The notes: a model not told the origin generated them from the letters alone. A DNA stretch of 64,000 nt from Aphis gossypii (GCF_020184175.1 NC_065531.1:10747213-10811212), one strand, 5' to 3'; positions 27,481-42,500 are shown, counted from the stretch's first letter. Numbers and translations are program-made.

Positions 27481-30400
27481 AGTAGTTTGAAACTCGACGA
27501 AGTGAACAGTGTTGAGTGGTTGGCTGGGAGATCCACATCTTAAAATTAAAGATATAAATATATTGATGCAAATATTAAATATGACCTTTCGCTATTACAT
27601 ATTATGAGTAATATAGATTATCAATTATATTTCTCAGATAACACAAAATTACTGTCCACATAATGGCGACAATATTATATTATAATATAGTGAGTGATAT
27701 CCAATTCAATCATAATATAAGTGTTTGCTCAACCAACGTTATTCAAACTTATTTTAAATGTGATTTTTATTATAAACAATCGATAAAATTTATTTAAAAA
27801 ACACATCATGACCATGTTGTACTTAAAATATCATACTGTAATGGTAATAGGTGCATAACATGGAATAGATTCATAGGTATTTATGAAAGAGATCAACTTT
27901 TGAACATGTCACTCTTAACTAACAATCCAACCAAAAAAAAATAACTTTTCTATTTTTACCTATTTTTATTCTTTAACATCCTTATAGGTTGAATTTCTCA
28001 AAACATATTCTCAGCGAATATATTATCTTATCTATTACTATACCTACTTACCAAATTTCAGCTTCATAAGTTAAGTAGTTATCACGATTTTATGTTCAAT
28101 TGAAAAAAATCACTATTTCATAAAATAATATAATGTATTATAATTTCTAATCACCTATTAATATTACTAATATTAATTTTATTTGCATCAATTAATTGAA
28201 TATAAAACTGTCAACAGTAAGCACAACACTATTCACTGAGAAATATAAATTTAAATATAATATGTTAAAACTGCAACTATTTAAAATACAAATTATTCTT
28301 CTGCACAACTTTTTGTATTCGGGGTACACTATAAAATAGAGTTCTATTACAATGATAGGAATAAATTCTATTAAAACTATTAATACTACTAATAAATAGT
28401 AAACAAATTATTTTTTGAACCATAATGTAACTTGAAAATCACTCTTTTCTATCCCAAATGATACTTGACATCTACCGTATTTATGAACAGCTGTATATGC
28501 TAATATTGATAATTTAATTTAAATTTGATTACAGAACAGTATGCAATTTAACAAAGAATAAATTATACAAATGACAGCACAAAACTAGCGTTAGATAAAT
28601 TAGTAAGACTAAATCAAATGATGCATTATATAATTACGAGTATTTGGATAAAATAACAATAGATAAAATAATGTATATTTAAATAATAACTCCGGATAAA
28701 TTAAACTGTTGTGTAGCTCAATAGCAATAATATTACACAGCTATTTGATCTCTTGAGTGTTATATGATACAATTATAATAACTCGATAACCCTATTTGTT
28801 GATAAATAATAACGAGTATAATACGCAAATGCTATTTAACTGATTTGTGGATAATAATTTATTAAAATTAAAATATATAAAATTTCTATTATTATACGTA
28901 ATTATATTTTTTTCACGTGGTGTAGCAGGTTAACTAGTTCTAGGTATATAATAAAAGCTCATCGAATTTACAGCTTTAATAAATATAAATAAATAATATC
29001 ATATGTATGTAAAAGCATGCCTTAAAATACTGCAAATAAATAAACACCGTGACTAATTTATCAAATATAGTTGTCTACTTTTAGTTTACCAGTAATAATA
29101 ATATATACTTTGGTAATTTTTGTGTACAATGTAAATAAAACGTAAGATCGAAAGCACCCAGTAAACAAAATAAAGGCTTCATGGAGATTATTTAAAAATG
29201 TTTAAATACGTATACCAATGAATTAAGATATCTAACGAACATATCACTATTAATACTATTATAATATAATGCTATTGCACAAAGATCACAACTCATATGT
29301 TAATATTACTAGGGTTTGGGTTTTAATGCACTTTGCATTTACGCGATGTTTAGTTCAAAAAATAATATGTATAATAAGTATAATAAGTTTTAAATTTGCA
29401 TTTTTTAAAAATTTTCAATTTTAAGATAATTTTTTGACTTTTTATATCATTTTATAGTTTTTAGAATATTTAACTTTACAATATACGTTTTTTTTTGGAG
29501 AAATATTTTTAATTAAACAAGTAAATTAATAAGGTGCTAAAAAAATTTTCTGATCGAATATTGTTATATTTAATTAATCTGTATTCTTTTTAGAATGTAT
29601 TTATTCGATGTCAAAATCAATATTACGAGTGGAAAAATAAAATTAATTCTTATTTTATAGATTTAAAGTCTACATTAACTTAAATTAATTTTTAGGGCAT
29701 TAAATTCTTAGCTCTAATAATAATACTTAAAACATAGTTTTTAAATAAAAACTAACCACAGGCGGATAATTATTTCGTGTTGTGCTTGTAAGACAATTAA
29801 TTTTTGTTAATATAGTCAACGAGCGTACATTTAAATATTGTAATAACTAATAATAAAATAATAATAATAATCATTATTACGGAAAATTATAGTTTAGATA
29901 GTAATCATTTACAAATAATTCAAAAAATATTGTTATAATAGTAATATAATAATAATAACAATAATAGTAATACAATTTATTGTCCAAGAGATGATTACAA
30001 TGCAATATATATAGTATAAAACTTGAAATATACTAGAATGGTGATACAAAATATGGTTAAATGGCCCATATCAACACTTGGGACAATCTCTCATCGATGA
30101 AGATGAAGTACAAATAAGAACACAAGATATAAAAAAAGTAATTTATTTTGAGCACCCTAATGAAACGAATGAAATCTAAATGTACAGATAAATCTTTAAA
30201 TTGAAATAAAAACACTACTAGAGTATTGGCACTCTACTACTGACAGTGAAGGATCTACCAGACGAATATGTGGTATTTATCGTGGTAAGGTCTAGACACA
30301 CTAAACGTCTAGATAATTCTTAATATTGATCCTGGTAAAGTGATTATTATTATTCTTATTATCAGTACTACCTATCATTGCTTCTAATTTTATATGCGGT

Positions 30401-33400
30401 TGACAATCATTTTATTTCGTTTACTGGCGTGTAGAATATTATAATGTTAGTGATTTGGAAACAGTAAATTAAGCTTGGTGATCGATCGATAGTATGTATA
30501 GTTATGCATCGCTAAATTAGTCGGAACTATTTAGTTATCCGAAATATTATACCTATTTTTATATTATAATAGTGTTTTTAGCTCAGTGATAAGTTGTTGG
30601 CGTATAACTCCAATATCGCAATATATTTATATTGTCGCTTGGCAGATCGCGATTGTCAAATACTACTTTCATTGTAATAATGATTGTTTTAAACAACACA
30701 AACTGTTCTAATAACGATAATCATGTTCGAGCTATATTATTATAATGCGCTCGTATTGCAGGTCGCTACATTAAATAACATGTATACCGATATAATGCTC
30801 GAAAAAAAGCTCTCTTAAAATCTAACGTTATAGTTTATACTTAAAAGTATTTCGCTATTCTTAGAATACTACAATCATATATATATATATTATGTACAGT
30901 GTGTATTTGGTCTCGGGAGAACCGTAAAACAAGATTGATGTTTTTAAACGCACCTCGTTCATTTACAGACGGCCGAGGATATTTTTAACTTTTCTCTCTC
31001 TGTAAGTTTAAGATACAGTTTTGCACAATCATTTACTCTCAAGTTCTCACACACGCATGCACACTTCTCATTTAAAGATATTATGTTAACATTGTTAGCA
31101 ATAAAAAACATATTATATTTTTATATTGTTATACTACACATTAATATAGGTATACAATACAGAGTGAACTGTTGTGCAGGTTTTCCGTTTTCTGCGTATG
31201 CGCTGTACTACACTTATATACGGTTGAAATAAACCCTCCCGTTCCGATCAGCGTATGACGTGTTATGTATACCTAAATGTTTAAATAACAGTGTTTTCAG
31301 ATGAGACAATACGAGAGTTTAACATATTATTATGTTCTATTTATATTTTAGGGTAGTTTATTATATAATGTAAATATTAATAATATAATTTCCAAATGTA
31401 AATATGTAATCTCTTCGTTACGATTGAGCAAATATCTCAATATAGGTTGATACATACGGTAAATAATATTCTACCGGCACGCGGTGGCTTCTAACATTGA
31501 ATATATTATAATATACTGTATGGATTAACAATTTAATGTCAATATATACCGTGTATGTGCTTGGAACACGTTATGATCATGATTATATTGTAAAGATAAG
31601 CATATACATTACAAAGGTATACACTATATTATTAGCGTGTACCTACTTGATTTATAAATAATATCATATTATATTATAAACAAAGCTGATACGATTGCAA
31701 CTTACTGAAAATGTGTTTATAATTATAATTTATACATTATTTGTATTTCTTATTTTAATCATAACAATATGCTGGTAATTATTTCATGTAATAATAATAT
31801 AATTAAATAAAAAATATAATTTTATCAAGGTCCTACATACTACACAAACACAATCATAGTTATTTGCCTTTATTTACTAGTTAAAGTTAGTTTTTTTTTC
31901 ACTCTAATTTAATCGAATTTGTATGCAAATACAATGCAAATAATTATAACGTTGAATATTATTAAAAAATATATTATTTTTTTTTTTTGTGGAAATTTAG
32001 GCTATTATTTTCAAATTAAGCCCTCCTTATTTTTTTAACTTTATTCAATTTCTTAGTAAAAGTTCTTTAAAAAATATGTGTTTAATATTACATAATATTT
32101 AATTGAACTTCGAAATGAATAATTATATGTATATTGTTATATTTAGATCCTTTTTAATGTACATGCACGAACATATAAAACATTTATTAAAAACTTATTT
32201 ACCTTAGAGTAACATAATATTATGTATGTATTATGTATGTTCAACGTATTCTATTGGCGTATAGTACAAACACCAAATAATACTAGTGTAATTAGTAACG
32301 TTACACAATATCTTAAGTCCAGCATCATAATTCTAACAACATTTTTGAAACGAGATAATAAAATATAGTATAGTTCCTTAGAAAAAATAAAATTGAACCA
32401 GAAATAGCATCAAAAGACGGATTTGAAAGAAGATAACAGAGTCATGAACTTGACAGCGTAGCGATGCGATAATACACCGTGCTTACTATTTTTCAATCGA
32501 AAAGAACTATTAAAAACAATGTGTATGCGTGTGTGTTCGTCGGACAAATCGATAAGACTCGTTTTCGATTTGTTGACTTTCTTTCACTATAGGCTACGAT
32601 TTTCTTCAGAGGCTCGTCGCACACAAGGCGTATTATCGCACGTAAAATAGAAACTCTTATTCACTGGATGGCAATGTGTACAGTGCATTGGTGGTGCACT
32701 GTGTTCGATATTATTGAAGTTGTACGTAAAAGTATCTATAGTACTAAGTAAATAATAATTTGTCATGTTATTATTGTAGCACATTAATCGTTACCTACCA
32801 GCTACCACTTATCCGCCATTATTTAGCACAAAGGAAAATTTCTTTGGCATAAAATAAAACACAATCGTGAAATATTTTCGGCGTCAACCCATCGTCTTTT
32901 AGCCAACACACAATATAACTAAACTACGGATTTTAAAAGCATTCAATTTTTTCTATTGCTCTGAAACTAAGCTATATCTCAACTATAAATTCGATTTATA
33001 GTATATAGAATCAATCAAACTCAAGAAATTGTATTTTGATTTTTTTGTATTTTAATGTTTTTTATGGTATTTTTCTTGTATTTTTTTTTTTGCTTTTAAG
33101 TAACATTTTAAAACATTTTTTAAAAATGTGTTCTAAATAAACGTATTTGAAAGATTAATATTTATTTTTATTTTACATAATTTCTTCCAAGGATATGGCT
33201 CAATCGATTTTATTTCGTTATATTTAATAATTAAACGGATTAATTAAAGAAAAATATCAGGCTTGAGAGTAGAAATTATTTTATTATAATACCTTTTTTT
33301 AATAATTTAATAAACTAATTCATATTTTTATTACTCATTTTTGATGCTTTTTTAAGCGTTTTTTGAATATCTAGAGAAATTTATTACTTTATTTAATTAT

Positions 33401-33716
33401 TTAAAGTGATTTTTTTAGCTTTGTATTAATTTAAAATCCGTTTTTATACATAAGTATATTATTACTATATTAAAAAATGTAATAGAGCTCAGCTCTGATA
33501 AAAAATATTCAGCGATCGTTTTTTGTGGACAAAAAATAATACAGTGGTGTTATTTACTATGGTTATATCATATTATAATAAGTGAATGTAGTGATAATAT
33601 AGATATAAATATCAGATAGGACAAGCTCGAATTTTTTACGACAACCGAACCGTACGAACGGATGGTCCACCAAATAGCGTAGTCACGTATGTGTACATAC
33701 ATTATTGAAACGCGCT
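27481..33716. other. AT-rich non-coding block
   Basis: No gene is recognised. Less AT-rich patches near 30220-30310, 30900-31260 and 32400-32830 lack ATG frames with splice support. The minus frame 32587-32784 has no domain. Confidence 0.6.
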
Positions 33717-33725
33717 TCAGTCGTT
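33717..33725 (+). promoter_or_regulatory. Candidate initiator (transcription start)
   Basis: TCAGTCGTT fits the arthropod initiator (TCAGT), with the presumed +1 A at 33719. It lies 40 bp upstream of the first in-frame ATG of the candidate exon and at the upstream edge of a CpG-rich block. No TATA box lies at the expected distance, and a downstream promoter element is not clear. Confidence 0.25.
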
Positions 33726-33758
33726 GGACGATCACCGTAAAAACGAATTTGCTATTTT

Positions 33759-33825
33759 ATGCCACTGATGGTGTATAAAACGCAGATGAGTAAAAATAAA
33801 TCTCCAGTAAACAACCACTCTCCAG
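33759..33825 (+). CDS. Candidate first coding exon, unknown product
   Basis: An ATG at 33759 opens 22 codons (MPLMVYKTQMSKNKSPVNNH, then SP) and ends one base into the next codon at CAG|GTAACG, a good splice donor (phase 1). An in-frame TAA at 33738 bounds the frame upstream. A second in-frame ATG at 33786 could also serve. The peptide is polar and basic after residue 7, with no signal peptide or known domain. It lies just downstream of an initiator and just upstream of a CpG-rich stretch, as expected for a first exon. The long minus-strand frame across the same region has no ATG and is probably spurious. No downstream exon of matching phase was found. Confidence 0.28.
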
Positions 33826-34200
33826 GTAACGATTGCTGCAGTTAATATTCTTGCACGCGTCCGCCGTCCGCCGCCGTTGCCGCTGAACCGGCCGAGTTTT
33901 AGGATTCGTTCCGGGGTGGGCTAACTTTTCGCGGAGCTTTTCTACCGCCAAGGGTCGGGGCTCGACCGCAAAAGCAATAACGATGATTTTAAATCTCGTC
34001 TTCGGGCCGTGGGGTGCAGTGCGCGCACCGTTATGTTGTATTTTATAGCGAGCGCGGGCAGGAAAATTAAGGCCAATATACTGACGCCATAAACAACGGC
34101 AACCGTATAATAATAATATATAAAAGACGCGCTTTGTTGTTGCCGGCGTGGTCAACGGTGGGGAGAGGGATGAGGCGAGCGAGGAACATTACGGAGGGCA
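33826..34200. other. CpG-rich island
   Basis: This is a GC- and CpG-rich stretch by the standards of the window, immediately 3' of the candidate donor at 33825. A TATATAAAAG box at 34117-34126 followed by TCAACG at 34152 could be a second plus-strand promoter, although the 33-37 bp spacing is slightly long. The minus-strand open frame of 132 codons starts at TTG and contains no ATG, so it is not called. Confidence 0.45.
34117..34126 (+). promoter_or_regulatory. TATA-box candidate
   Basis: TATATAAAAG matches the TATA consensus and sits inside a CpG-rich block rather than in plain AT-rich DNA, which makes chance occurrence less likely. An initiator-like TCAACG lies at 34152. No convincing exon follows. 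Confidence 0.25.
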
Positions 34201-36498
34201 ATTGTATTTGCGATGTATATACCTATAATACCTGTATATAATATATTATATATTGTGTAATATACGCTAAAACGCCTATGTAACTACACGTGTGTCGAAA
34301 CACCGAATGTGGCCGATATGTTCCGAGCTTATTTACTACACTATAGCGTCCATAAGAAATCATATACATATACCATACAAAGGATCGGAGAAAAATTTGC
34401 GTGGTTCAACAGTTCTAAGTCAGATCTCTTGTGTTATGCCGGTTGTAAGAGGTCAACTAGTGAATGTGTTTGTGAGTTGAATGTGCGTGTATGCTAGTGT
34501 GTGCGTGTCTATGTAGATAATACTGCAAAGAAGTCTCAAATATTTATCTCCACTAGTAAAATAATATAGCCGAAAAATACTGAGCGCTAGTCGTATAACG
34601 AAATCAAGAAAAACGGGGCAAAGGAGCGGGGGATGGTACACTGGTTATTAAAACTCCGAAACGTTTTCCTGGCTGTGACAATAATATTATTTGTTCAACA
34701 AATTCCAAAGAACTTTATGCTTCTGATCCGACGCTTAATTAAAAACGGTCGCGTCACCATTAATAGTAAATGTAGAATTCAAACACAAAAGGTTGTAACA
34801 ATAATTTGAAGGTAGTATTATTTATTTATTTTTTTTTATATATAAAAATTGCTCTATTTTATAAAATAAAAAATTTAAAATTCACCATATATCGTTTTGT
34901 CGAAACAGGAGAAAATTGATAATTTTACCACCAGGTTATTTGTTACCCGTTAACATGGAATGGTTATAATATGATGGCGTGTAATATGGTATATTTTATA
35001 TGCATAATAATATATACATACAGCGTGGTAAAAAAGATCTGATATTTTATTCGTACTCGGTTTACAGTGTTTAATATTATAGTTTTAATGGATATTTTTA
35101 ATTAAAATTGACGTCTTATTATTATAATTGAAAAAAATTAAATAATAATTATAGTTTATTGCCACTCCATATTTGGTTGAATAATTTTAATTGAAGATTC
35201 AAAATTCATAACAATATTATAGGTACTGTACATTATTGAGTAGGTAAACCACTTATTATTTTTTATTAAGAATTAAAGTTATGAGAATCGGATATTAAAC
35301 ATTAATTAAATATTATCTTATGTAGCTAAACATGGAATAGGTTTTATTATTTTATTAAAATTTTTATTATTATTTGAGGTTTAAAACAGTGATTAGTTAT
35401 TAATTTCAGTCTTACACCCAAGAGAATGTTAAAGTTTTACGTATAAAAATTGACAGGTACCTACTTATTTTTTTTAATGTCGTGATTAGTATATCCTATA
35501 TACTATATGTAGATGTATTCAGAATTTATCATGCCAAATGAAATTTCACTTTCTATGACTAACTCATATCTAATGTATATATTTCTATACAAATTAGTCA
35601 CATGAAAGTGAAATATTTATTATATTTTTAGAATTTTTATCGCTTAATTACAAAGAGAGTAAGTTGGAAATTATTTTTTATCAGGTCAAAAACATGTGGA
35701 TTGTCTACTGTGGTGTGATTCAAATTCAGATAGCATACTCGTTATGTAAATAAAACATCGAAATGTCTATATATGGCCCCAACGAATCACCGCATTCATT
35801 TCACATATTATTATGAACACACGAATCAAAATAAAATAATACATTTTAAATCCATGTTAGGAAGATTATTAGTATTAAACAATTATAAACTATAGGTATT
35901 CAATTATCCTAACTTCAATATTTTAGTACATATTAAAGACTATTTAAATATAACCAAATTATTTAAAAGTTATATATTATATTATGTAACATATTACAAA
36001 TTTAGTTGTACTAAGAACCAATAAATACCATTTTGTAGATATGTTTACATATGCATATTAAAAAATTATAAATGTTTTAGCTTTCCTCTACCTCGTACAC
36101 ACATCCACTCCTTGTATAGCTATATTTAACTTTTTGAAACTTATTTCATCATTTGCTGACATTGTGGAAATGTTCATCTCCTGACTCATTGCGTCACATC
36201 GCATTCGTTTTGGCTTAGCATTCTTTCTGAATTTTTTTTTATTTTTTCTCTATTTCTAAAGGTTGTAGCGAAATGTTAATTAAACAATAACCTTTCTCGT
36301 AAATTTGGCTATTTTATGCAAAAATAATTTTGAAAATTTAACTGGTAGTTTCAGAGATTAGTGCGTTTAAACAAAAAACAAACTATTCAGTTATAAATTA
36401 TAATATTATTTATTATTAGTATAATACTACAGGACAGTTGTTTTATCAAACACCAAGACGTCTTATTATTTATGAAAATTATTTTTTTGAATGACAAC
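34201..36498. other. Mostly AT-rich non-coding block
   Basis: Composition is moderate up to about 34680, then AT-rich. Overlapping plus frames at 34292-34497 and a minus frame at 34453-34641 have no domains and no splice support. Nothing else is seen. Confidence 0.55.
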
Positions 36499-36778
36499 AT
36501 ACATTTTTAATTTCATATTCTGAAGCAGAATATTTTCGGGGTTTTATGATATGAGTATATAAAAATCAAAAAAGACGAGTGATATATCCGATTTATAAGT
36601 ATTTAAAGTTAAAGTATAAGCTGAATAGTAAACCAACATTTTGTGTAGTATCTCCTATTTTTCTACTTCGCTCAATAATACTTTAAATACTTATAAACTA
36701 CTGTTCCGAATTTCAATTTTTAATAAATAGTTATACTCCAAAAAATATTATTCGTTTGAATATCAAATAAAAATGTAT
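36499..36778. repeat. Palindromic MITE-like element, copy 1
   Basis: This is an element of about 280 bp with inverted ends: ATACATTTTTAATTTCATAT at the left pairs with ATATCAAATAAAAATGTAT at the right. Inside, perfect 17-nt arms TTATAAGTATTTAAAGT (36593-36609) and its complement (36680-36696) form a second layer. A sister copy of nearly the same length is at 47098-47380. It is non-coding, and the transposase that moved it is unknown. Confidence 0.6.
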
Positions 36779-39100
36779 TATTTTATTAAAAAAAAAATAA
36801 TAATAAGAATTAAAATGATAAAATACATAATTTTTTAATAAAATGTATTATTTTGATTAAAAATGATGTGAAAAAATATATATAAAAACTTCAATAGATT
36901 TTTGAATGATGAGTTTCTTTGATAAAGAATTACATAGTAGATTATTTTATTGCAGGCGTAATTCTACTTATTATAAAAAATTGTTAAGCTATAATCAAAA
37001 ACCTAAATTTTGAATAATAAGAAAAAGAATCTCTTTAACAAGGTATTATAGTAATTATGTATGTGAATATCTATCAAGATACATTTTTATTTTTTTGTTT
37101 ACATTATATAATATGTATCTCCATCTTACATTTTTATGGATTACAATTTCTTTCCTCACTTTGAGTGAGCCTGATTTCATTACAATCCTATTCAAGTGTA
37201 TAGCCAACCGACCAATAATAGAATAAGTGTAGTTTTATAAATATTCACTCAATATGTTTTACAATGAATTTACTTTTGTACACATTAGATGACTACCCAG
37301 ATATAAGAAAGGAAAACTTTGAAATGATTTAAAGTAGATTCCCATTCACGGCGTGATGGATCACAAATATCTCGTGTTTATAATTTGATTTGATGAAATT
37401 CAACTTAGTGTAACTATTGTAAATGGTTATTAAATTATTTATTTATACTATTGTAATATTTTGATAATAATAATATAACATATATAATATGTACTACACG
37501 GTGTTATACTACCTACACCAATTGATGGTAATGAAAATATGACAGTTATATTACACTGTATCTATATATTATGTTCGCGGAAAATGTAAAAACAGAGTCG
37601 TATTATAGATCTGAATCGTTTATAAACTTTGTTAATTTTAATGTTTATATTACGAAAAATACTATCAAAAGATTTTTTTTTTATCGAAACTTATTAAATA
37701 ACATTTAAACCGAATGTGAATTATACTTAAAGTATTATTGCTGTATTGTGCGAGTAAACATGTAATTGTAAATAAAATTGTGAACTGTTGTACTATGTGT
37801 GTGTAAAAATACTCAACGATAAAATAAATAATTATATTGAAAGTTTTTTTTTTAGGTATTTATATTCATACAACATTATACATAGAGTGACGTTAAAAAC
37901 GTTTGGAGTTTTGACAACTCGGTATGTGTATTTATCTACATAAATATATCTCGCAACGACGAATGATCGATATAGATGAATATGAATAGCTGCTGCTTTC
38001 AATGTATGAATAAAATAAATATAATCTGTTGCAAGTCCTTGTATAATATTTGCTTATTTCCGAGACAAATATTGACCAAAGTTCTCTTTGAATAAATTTT
38101 TATTATCCGATATATTGTCGGCAAAATTGCACACCTATATAGGTAATACTATTCAACCCTCAGAGTTATTCTACTTTTATAATGATAATATCCACCCGTT
38201 AGTTTACTTTATGACGTTAAATCGTAAGTTACAGTTTCGCATTGATGTCGAATTGCTTTTTTAATATTATACTACAAATAATATAATTTCTATAATATGT
38301 ATTATGTTCAACATTAAACATTATTAATAAGCTATAATATTAGGTATATCTGATACTGAATCAATCAGAAGTATGTACGTATGAATGTATTTTTTATTTT
38401 TATTTTTTTACCATAAGGCTAACATAGCATTTTAGGAAATAATAATATTATCGGTAATAATAAACGATAATACATATTTAATATTATATATTATGCATCA
38501 TTGTATAATAGATATTATCGGTTAAGTACACATTTTCAATACTATTCTTATATTTAATCTAAGTAAGCACTATATAAACACAACATAATAAATGAAAAGA
38601 ATATTAAAATAAATTTAAGCATAATATTAGATATCCAAACAAGTTTAAACTCATTAATGAACAAACGTTTAATTTTGATAAAATATAATTTATGTGGTAA
38701 ACTCTTACGTAAATTGTTGTGAATATACATATTATATTAATTGACCAAGACGAGGACACACGTGTACGTGTACACATAATCAAAAATAATCCAACGTGGA
38801 CATGAACTGGAGATACACATTTCTATTGCTTGTAGCTACATAACTAATTTATAACTATTACACGGTTTGGATAATATTATCCTTGTAATATATATATTTT
38901 TTCTATAAAATACTCGAATTATCATCAATACTAAAATAGTTATTGATATCAATAACTTTTCAACAACCGAATAATACGCGTAGCAACTTGTATATGGGTG
39001 GCTGTTGTAATAAAAAGTCGTTTCGTGAATCGATTCATACACCAGGTGGTTCTTCTTTTATTATGATTTTTTTTTCTGATAAATTATCAAACGATTCCAA
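36779..39100. other. AT-rich non-coding block
   Basis: No gene is seen. The minus frame 38836-39042 is short, AT-driven and has no domain. Confidence 0.6.
38938..38957. promoter_or_regulatory. Perfect 20-bp palindrome
   Basis: AGTTATTGAT is followed at once by its exact reverse complement. The core ATTGATATCAAT resembles paired homeodomain- or Onecut-type half sites. A binding role is only inferred. AT-rich DNA produces short palindromes often, but a perfect one of 20 bp is uncommon. Confidence 0.25.
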
Positions 39101-39560
39101 AAGTTTATTATAATTTTATACAGAAGATTATACACCGTCCATTTTTCGGACATCTCGCACGTACGTACGCGTATACACACACACACACTGACCGTTCGAC
39201 AAACGCTTATAATAAAACGCTGTTAATACTCAGGGGAGTCGTCAGAGAAAAAAAACCACCCGGATGACCCGTTCGAAAGGCAATAAAAGTGTTTTTTTTT
39301 TTTTTTTACTATATCGTGGTTGAATTTGGACAGACCGAGATGGCGGAGAGGAGAATATTTGTTGGTAGAAAGAGTTGTGAGAGAGAAAGAGACGGGGTGA
39401 CGAGTCTCAACTCTCAAGGGTCCCCGCCTGCAGCAGGATTTTTCCACAAAGCGTTTGTAAAACTATGTCCTCGACCAGTCCGATTCTTTGAGAACATAAT
39501 AATATATATTTTAACTACCACTGTTAGGATTCCAAAATAATACCGTTGTGCTATTGTTAT
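39101..39560. other. Balanced-composition block with purine-rich tract
   Basis: Positions 39337-39400 form a purine-rich tract on the plus strand with GAGAGAGAAAGAG words (GAGA-factor-like sites), and an (AC)n run lies near 39174-39188. The open frames on both strands (39223-39540) begin at GTG and have no domain. It may be a regulatory element or an untranslated exon. Nothing firm can be called. Confidence 0.35.
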
Positions 39561-42500
39561 CCATTTAAACCATTTAATCGAAAATATTTTTTACGCGTGT
39601 TTCAATTATGAGTATAATATACACATATCATTATACCTCGCCTAATGGATAATAGTATGAGTTATAATTACATTATATTTAAGCGGTGTATATACCCCTA
39701 CTATTATACGAGGGAATGAAAAAATGTTAATATAAAAATCGTTTTCGTCCATCGTTAAAACCGAACCAAATGTTATTACAACGTATAATAAAATGGCTTT
39801 TAAAATAAAACCACTTCGAAAGCGAAGCACAACTATACCGTACTATTATTGCATATACACAATGACATTAAAACAAATTTAGAAGCGTGCTGTTTGAGTG
39901 TAAATCATATTATAATATTAGGTATAGTAGATTATTACGGGTTTTCTATTAAATTGAAGTTGCAACATTATTATTCAATAAAATTGATTTTACATATTTA
40001 TTTACAAATTATAGATTACATAATATAACCAGTAATAAATACACCTGTTACATAATAAAAAAAACTCAATAATAATTAGATAAGAATGTTCAAATATATT
40101 AAAATTTGTTTTGTAAATTGGTAGCCACAGTGGATTTGACTGTGATAAAATATAATGTTATCTTTATTCAATGATTTAAATTTGTTAAAGTGAAATTTAG
40201 AATTTTATTTGTCTTATAGTTAAATATTCATACCTACTAGAAAGATAACTTAAAATTAATTATTACAATAAATGTATGAATGGTTTTAAAAATGGTATAT
40301 TAAGTATAATATAAATTTAGGTAATGTGCAACATTTAATAAATAACTAAATCATTGTTATTTAAAAAGATAATATTATTTATTAGATATCTAGAATAACT
40401 ACGTATAATAAAATATAACTAAACTGATGTATGTACCAAATATAGTTCGAAATATTATTATGAACAACTAAAATTAAAAGATGTTTAGTCAAAAACAATG
40501 TGTCATTAATCAAATTCAGTTACTTATAAACAATATAATTAGGTATAATAGGTATTTGTCTTAAATAATATCAAATCGTAAAATGTCTTTTATTAAAATA
40601 TTTATATGATTAATAGTTAAATTATTCTAAATTATTTTTTTATAAATATATCATACCATAGGTAATAACATAATTTTTTGTTAATTTCAGAATGATGGCT
40701 ATTCAAAAAAAAAACCTATAATAGTTATGTGAATGTAATCTGATTTAATCGTGTATAAACACTTTAATTATAAACATGATCAATGCCGATTAAAATTGTA
40801 AGTACGATATATTTTTTTTATTATTAGCCTTAGATATTGATAATTTATGTAATGAAGACTATTATATACTATTATGAATTGATGTACCTTAACTATAATC
40901 GCCACACATGTATAATATGTAATATATTATAAATTTAAAAATGCAATATTATGTTTATATAAATATCTACTTAAATATTTAAAAATATAACATCGTCTCA
41001 CTATAACATTTTATCAATTTAGTATAGTATTTGACGTAGTTCACAAATTATTATGAATTAAAAAATAAAAAATACGAAATAGGTTCTAAAATAAAAACAT
41101 GAGTTCTGCTACGAAAACGATTCAAAGCTGTGTTCAAAAAGAAGTGTTTCAGATTTTTTTAGAGAAGCAGCACGCACTACAATATACATAAGTCATTTTA
41201 CGGCATTTTATTTCTTCAATTATGATTTTTCTTTTTTTCTATTTAATCAGCCGACAGAAAATCTAAATAAAAAAAATTTTAAATGTCTTTTCTTTTCCCG
41301 TACTTTTATTGTGACCCGAATAGATAATAATATAATAAAAAAAGTATAGAAATAGGTATGTGTGTGTTAACTTAAACTTTCACTGTGTAATCTGTGTATA
41401 GCATACGTAGATCATACTATATATTATGTCCTTTTTGAGCGAAGGAGATGACAATGCGTACATGAGGATTATAATATTATAAAGTTTGAGTCTTTTCGAT
41501 GTTTAACCGACGTATATCCACCTACGTTGTGCGTTCGTTAATATGACGACCAATTAGTGATAAATATGTGCAAAAATAAATATACATAATAATATCATGT
41601 AGTATCTATGTTATACCCCACAGCAGTAGCAAGAACAACAATTTTGTGTAATATACACCTAATGTGAAAATTAATAATAATTATTAATTTTTAACAATTA
41701 GATGTATATAATACGTAAATTTTTTATTAACACTTTAAATAGTGACTTAATTTTTCTATTAAAAATTTTCCTTATTACTTACTTATATTAATAGAATAGT
41801 ATAATTTTATTTGAAGAAAACAAGTTATTTACACCGGTGTTTGGAGTCATGATTAGCTGTTGCTGCACAAAAGCTACTATTTACTGTTTTGTTTTGAAGA
41901 GTTTGCAAATAATTTGTACTTATCTGATAATGTGATGTCATTAAAGAAATATGTAAGTTATCGAAGACGATTTTAGTACGATTCAACTTCGCTTTTAAGT
42001 TTATACAAATATAAACTTTTCCCAATTAATTAAAACGTATATCATTTTAATTAATATCAAATTGTAAATTTTAATTAAAATCTGATATTTCAACTAACAC
42101 AATATAAAATAAGTTTAAATAGCATTGAGATACTATTATGAATATATGATTTTAACATTATATTAAATTGTTTTATAATTATATTTTTAAGAACCTAGTT
42201 CAATGATCTCAACATTCTAATGATACCAATTTTCGCATCATTTTATCACATTCAATCCAATAAAAACGTCCTAAATCATTCAAATATACTCATCTCTAAA
42301 CTATAGCCTCTATCAATCATATCTATCTATCATATCTGAAAACTTTCCTCGTTTCCTTAAACTAAATCAGGTATAATAACAATATTATTTAAAATGTATA
42401 CAAAATGACTTAAATTAAATACAGTTAATAATCAGCAGGTATCACTGCTCCTTTTTCTCACGATGTCATATAAAATGGTAAAAAATATAAACCTATTTAC

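Noticed and set aside
33757..34155. 132-codon minus-strand frame
   Set aside because: The start is TTG and there is no ATG in the whole frame. Openness is explained by GC-rich DNA.
39223..39540. Overlapping frames on both strands
   Set aside because: They begin at GTG, contain a lysine or phenylalanine run from a T-run, and have no domain.
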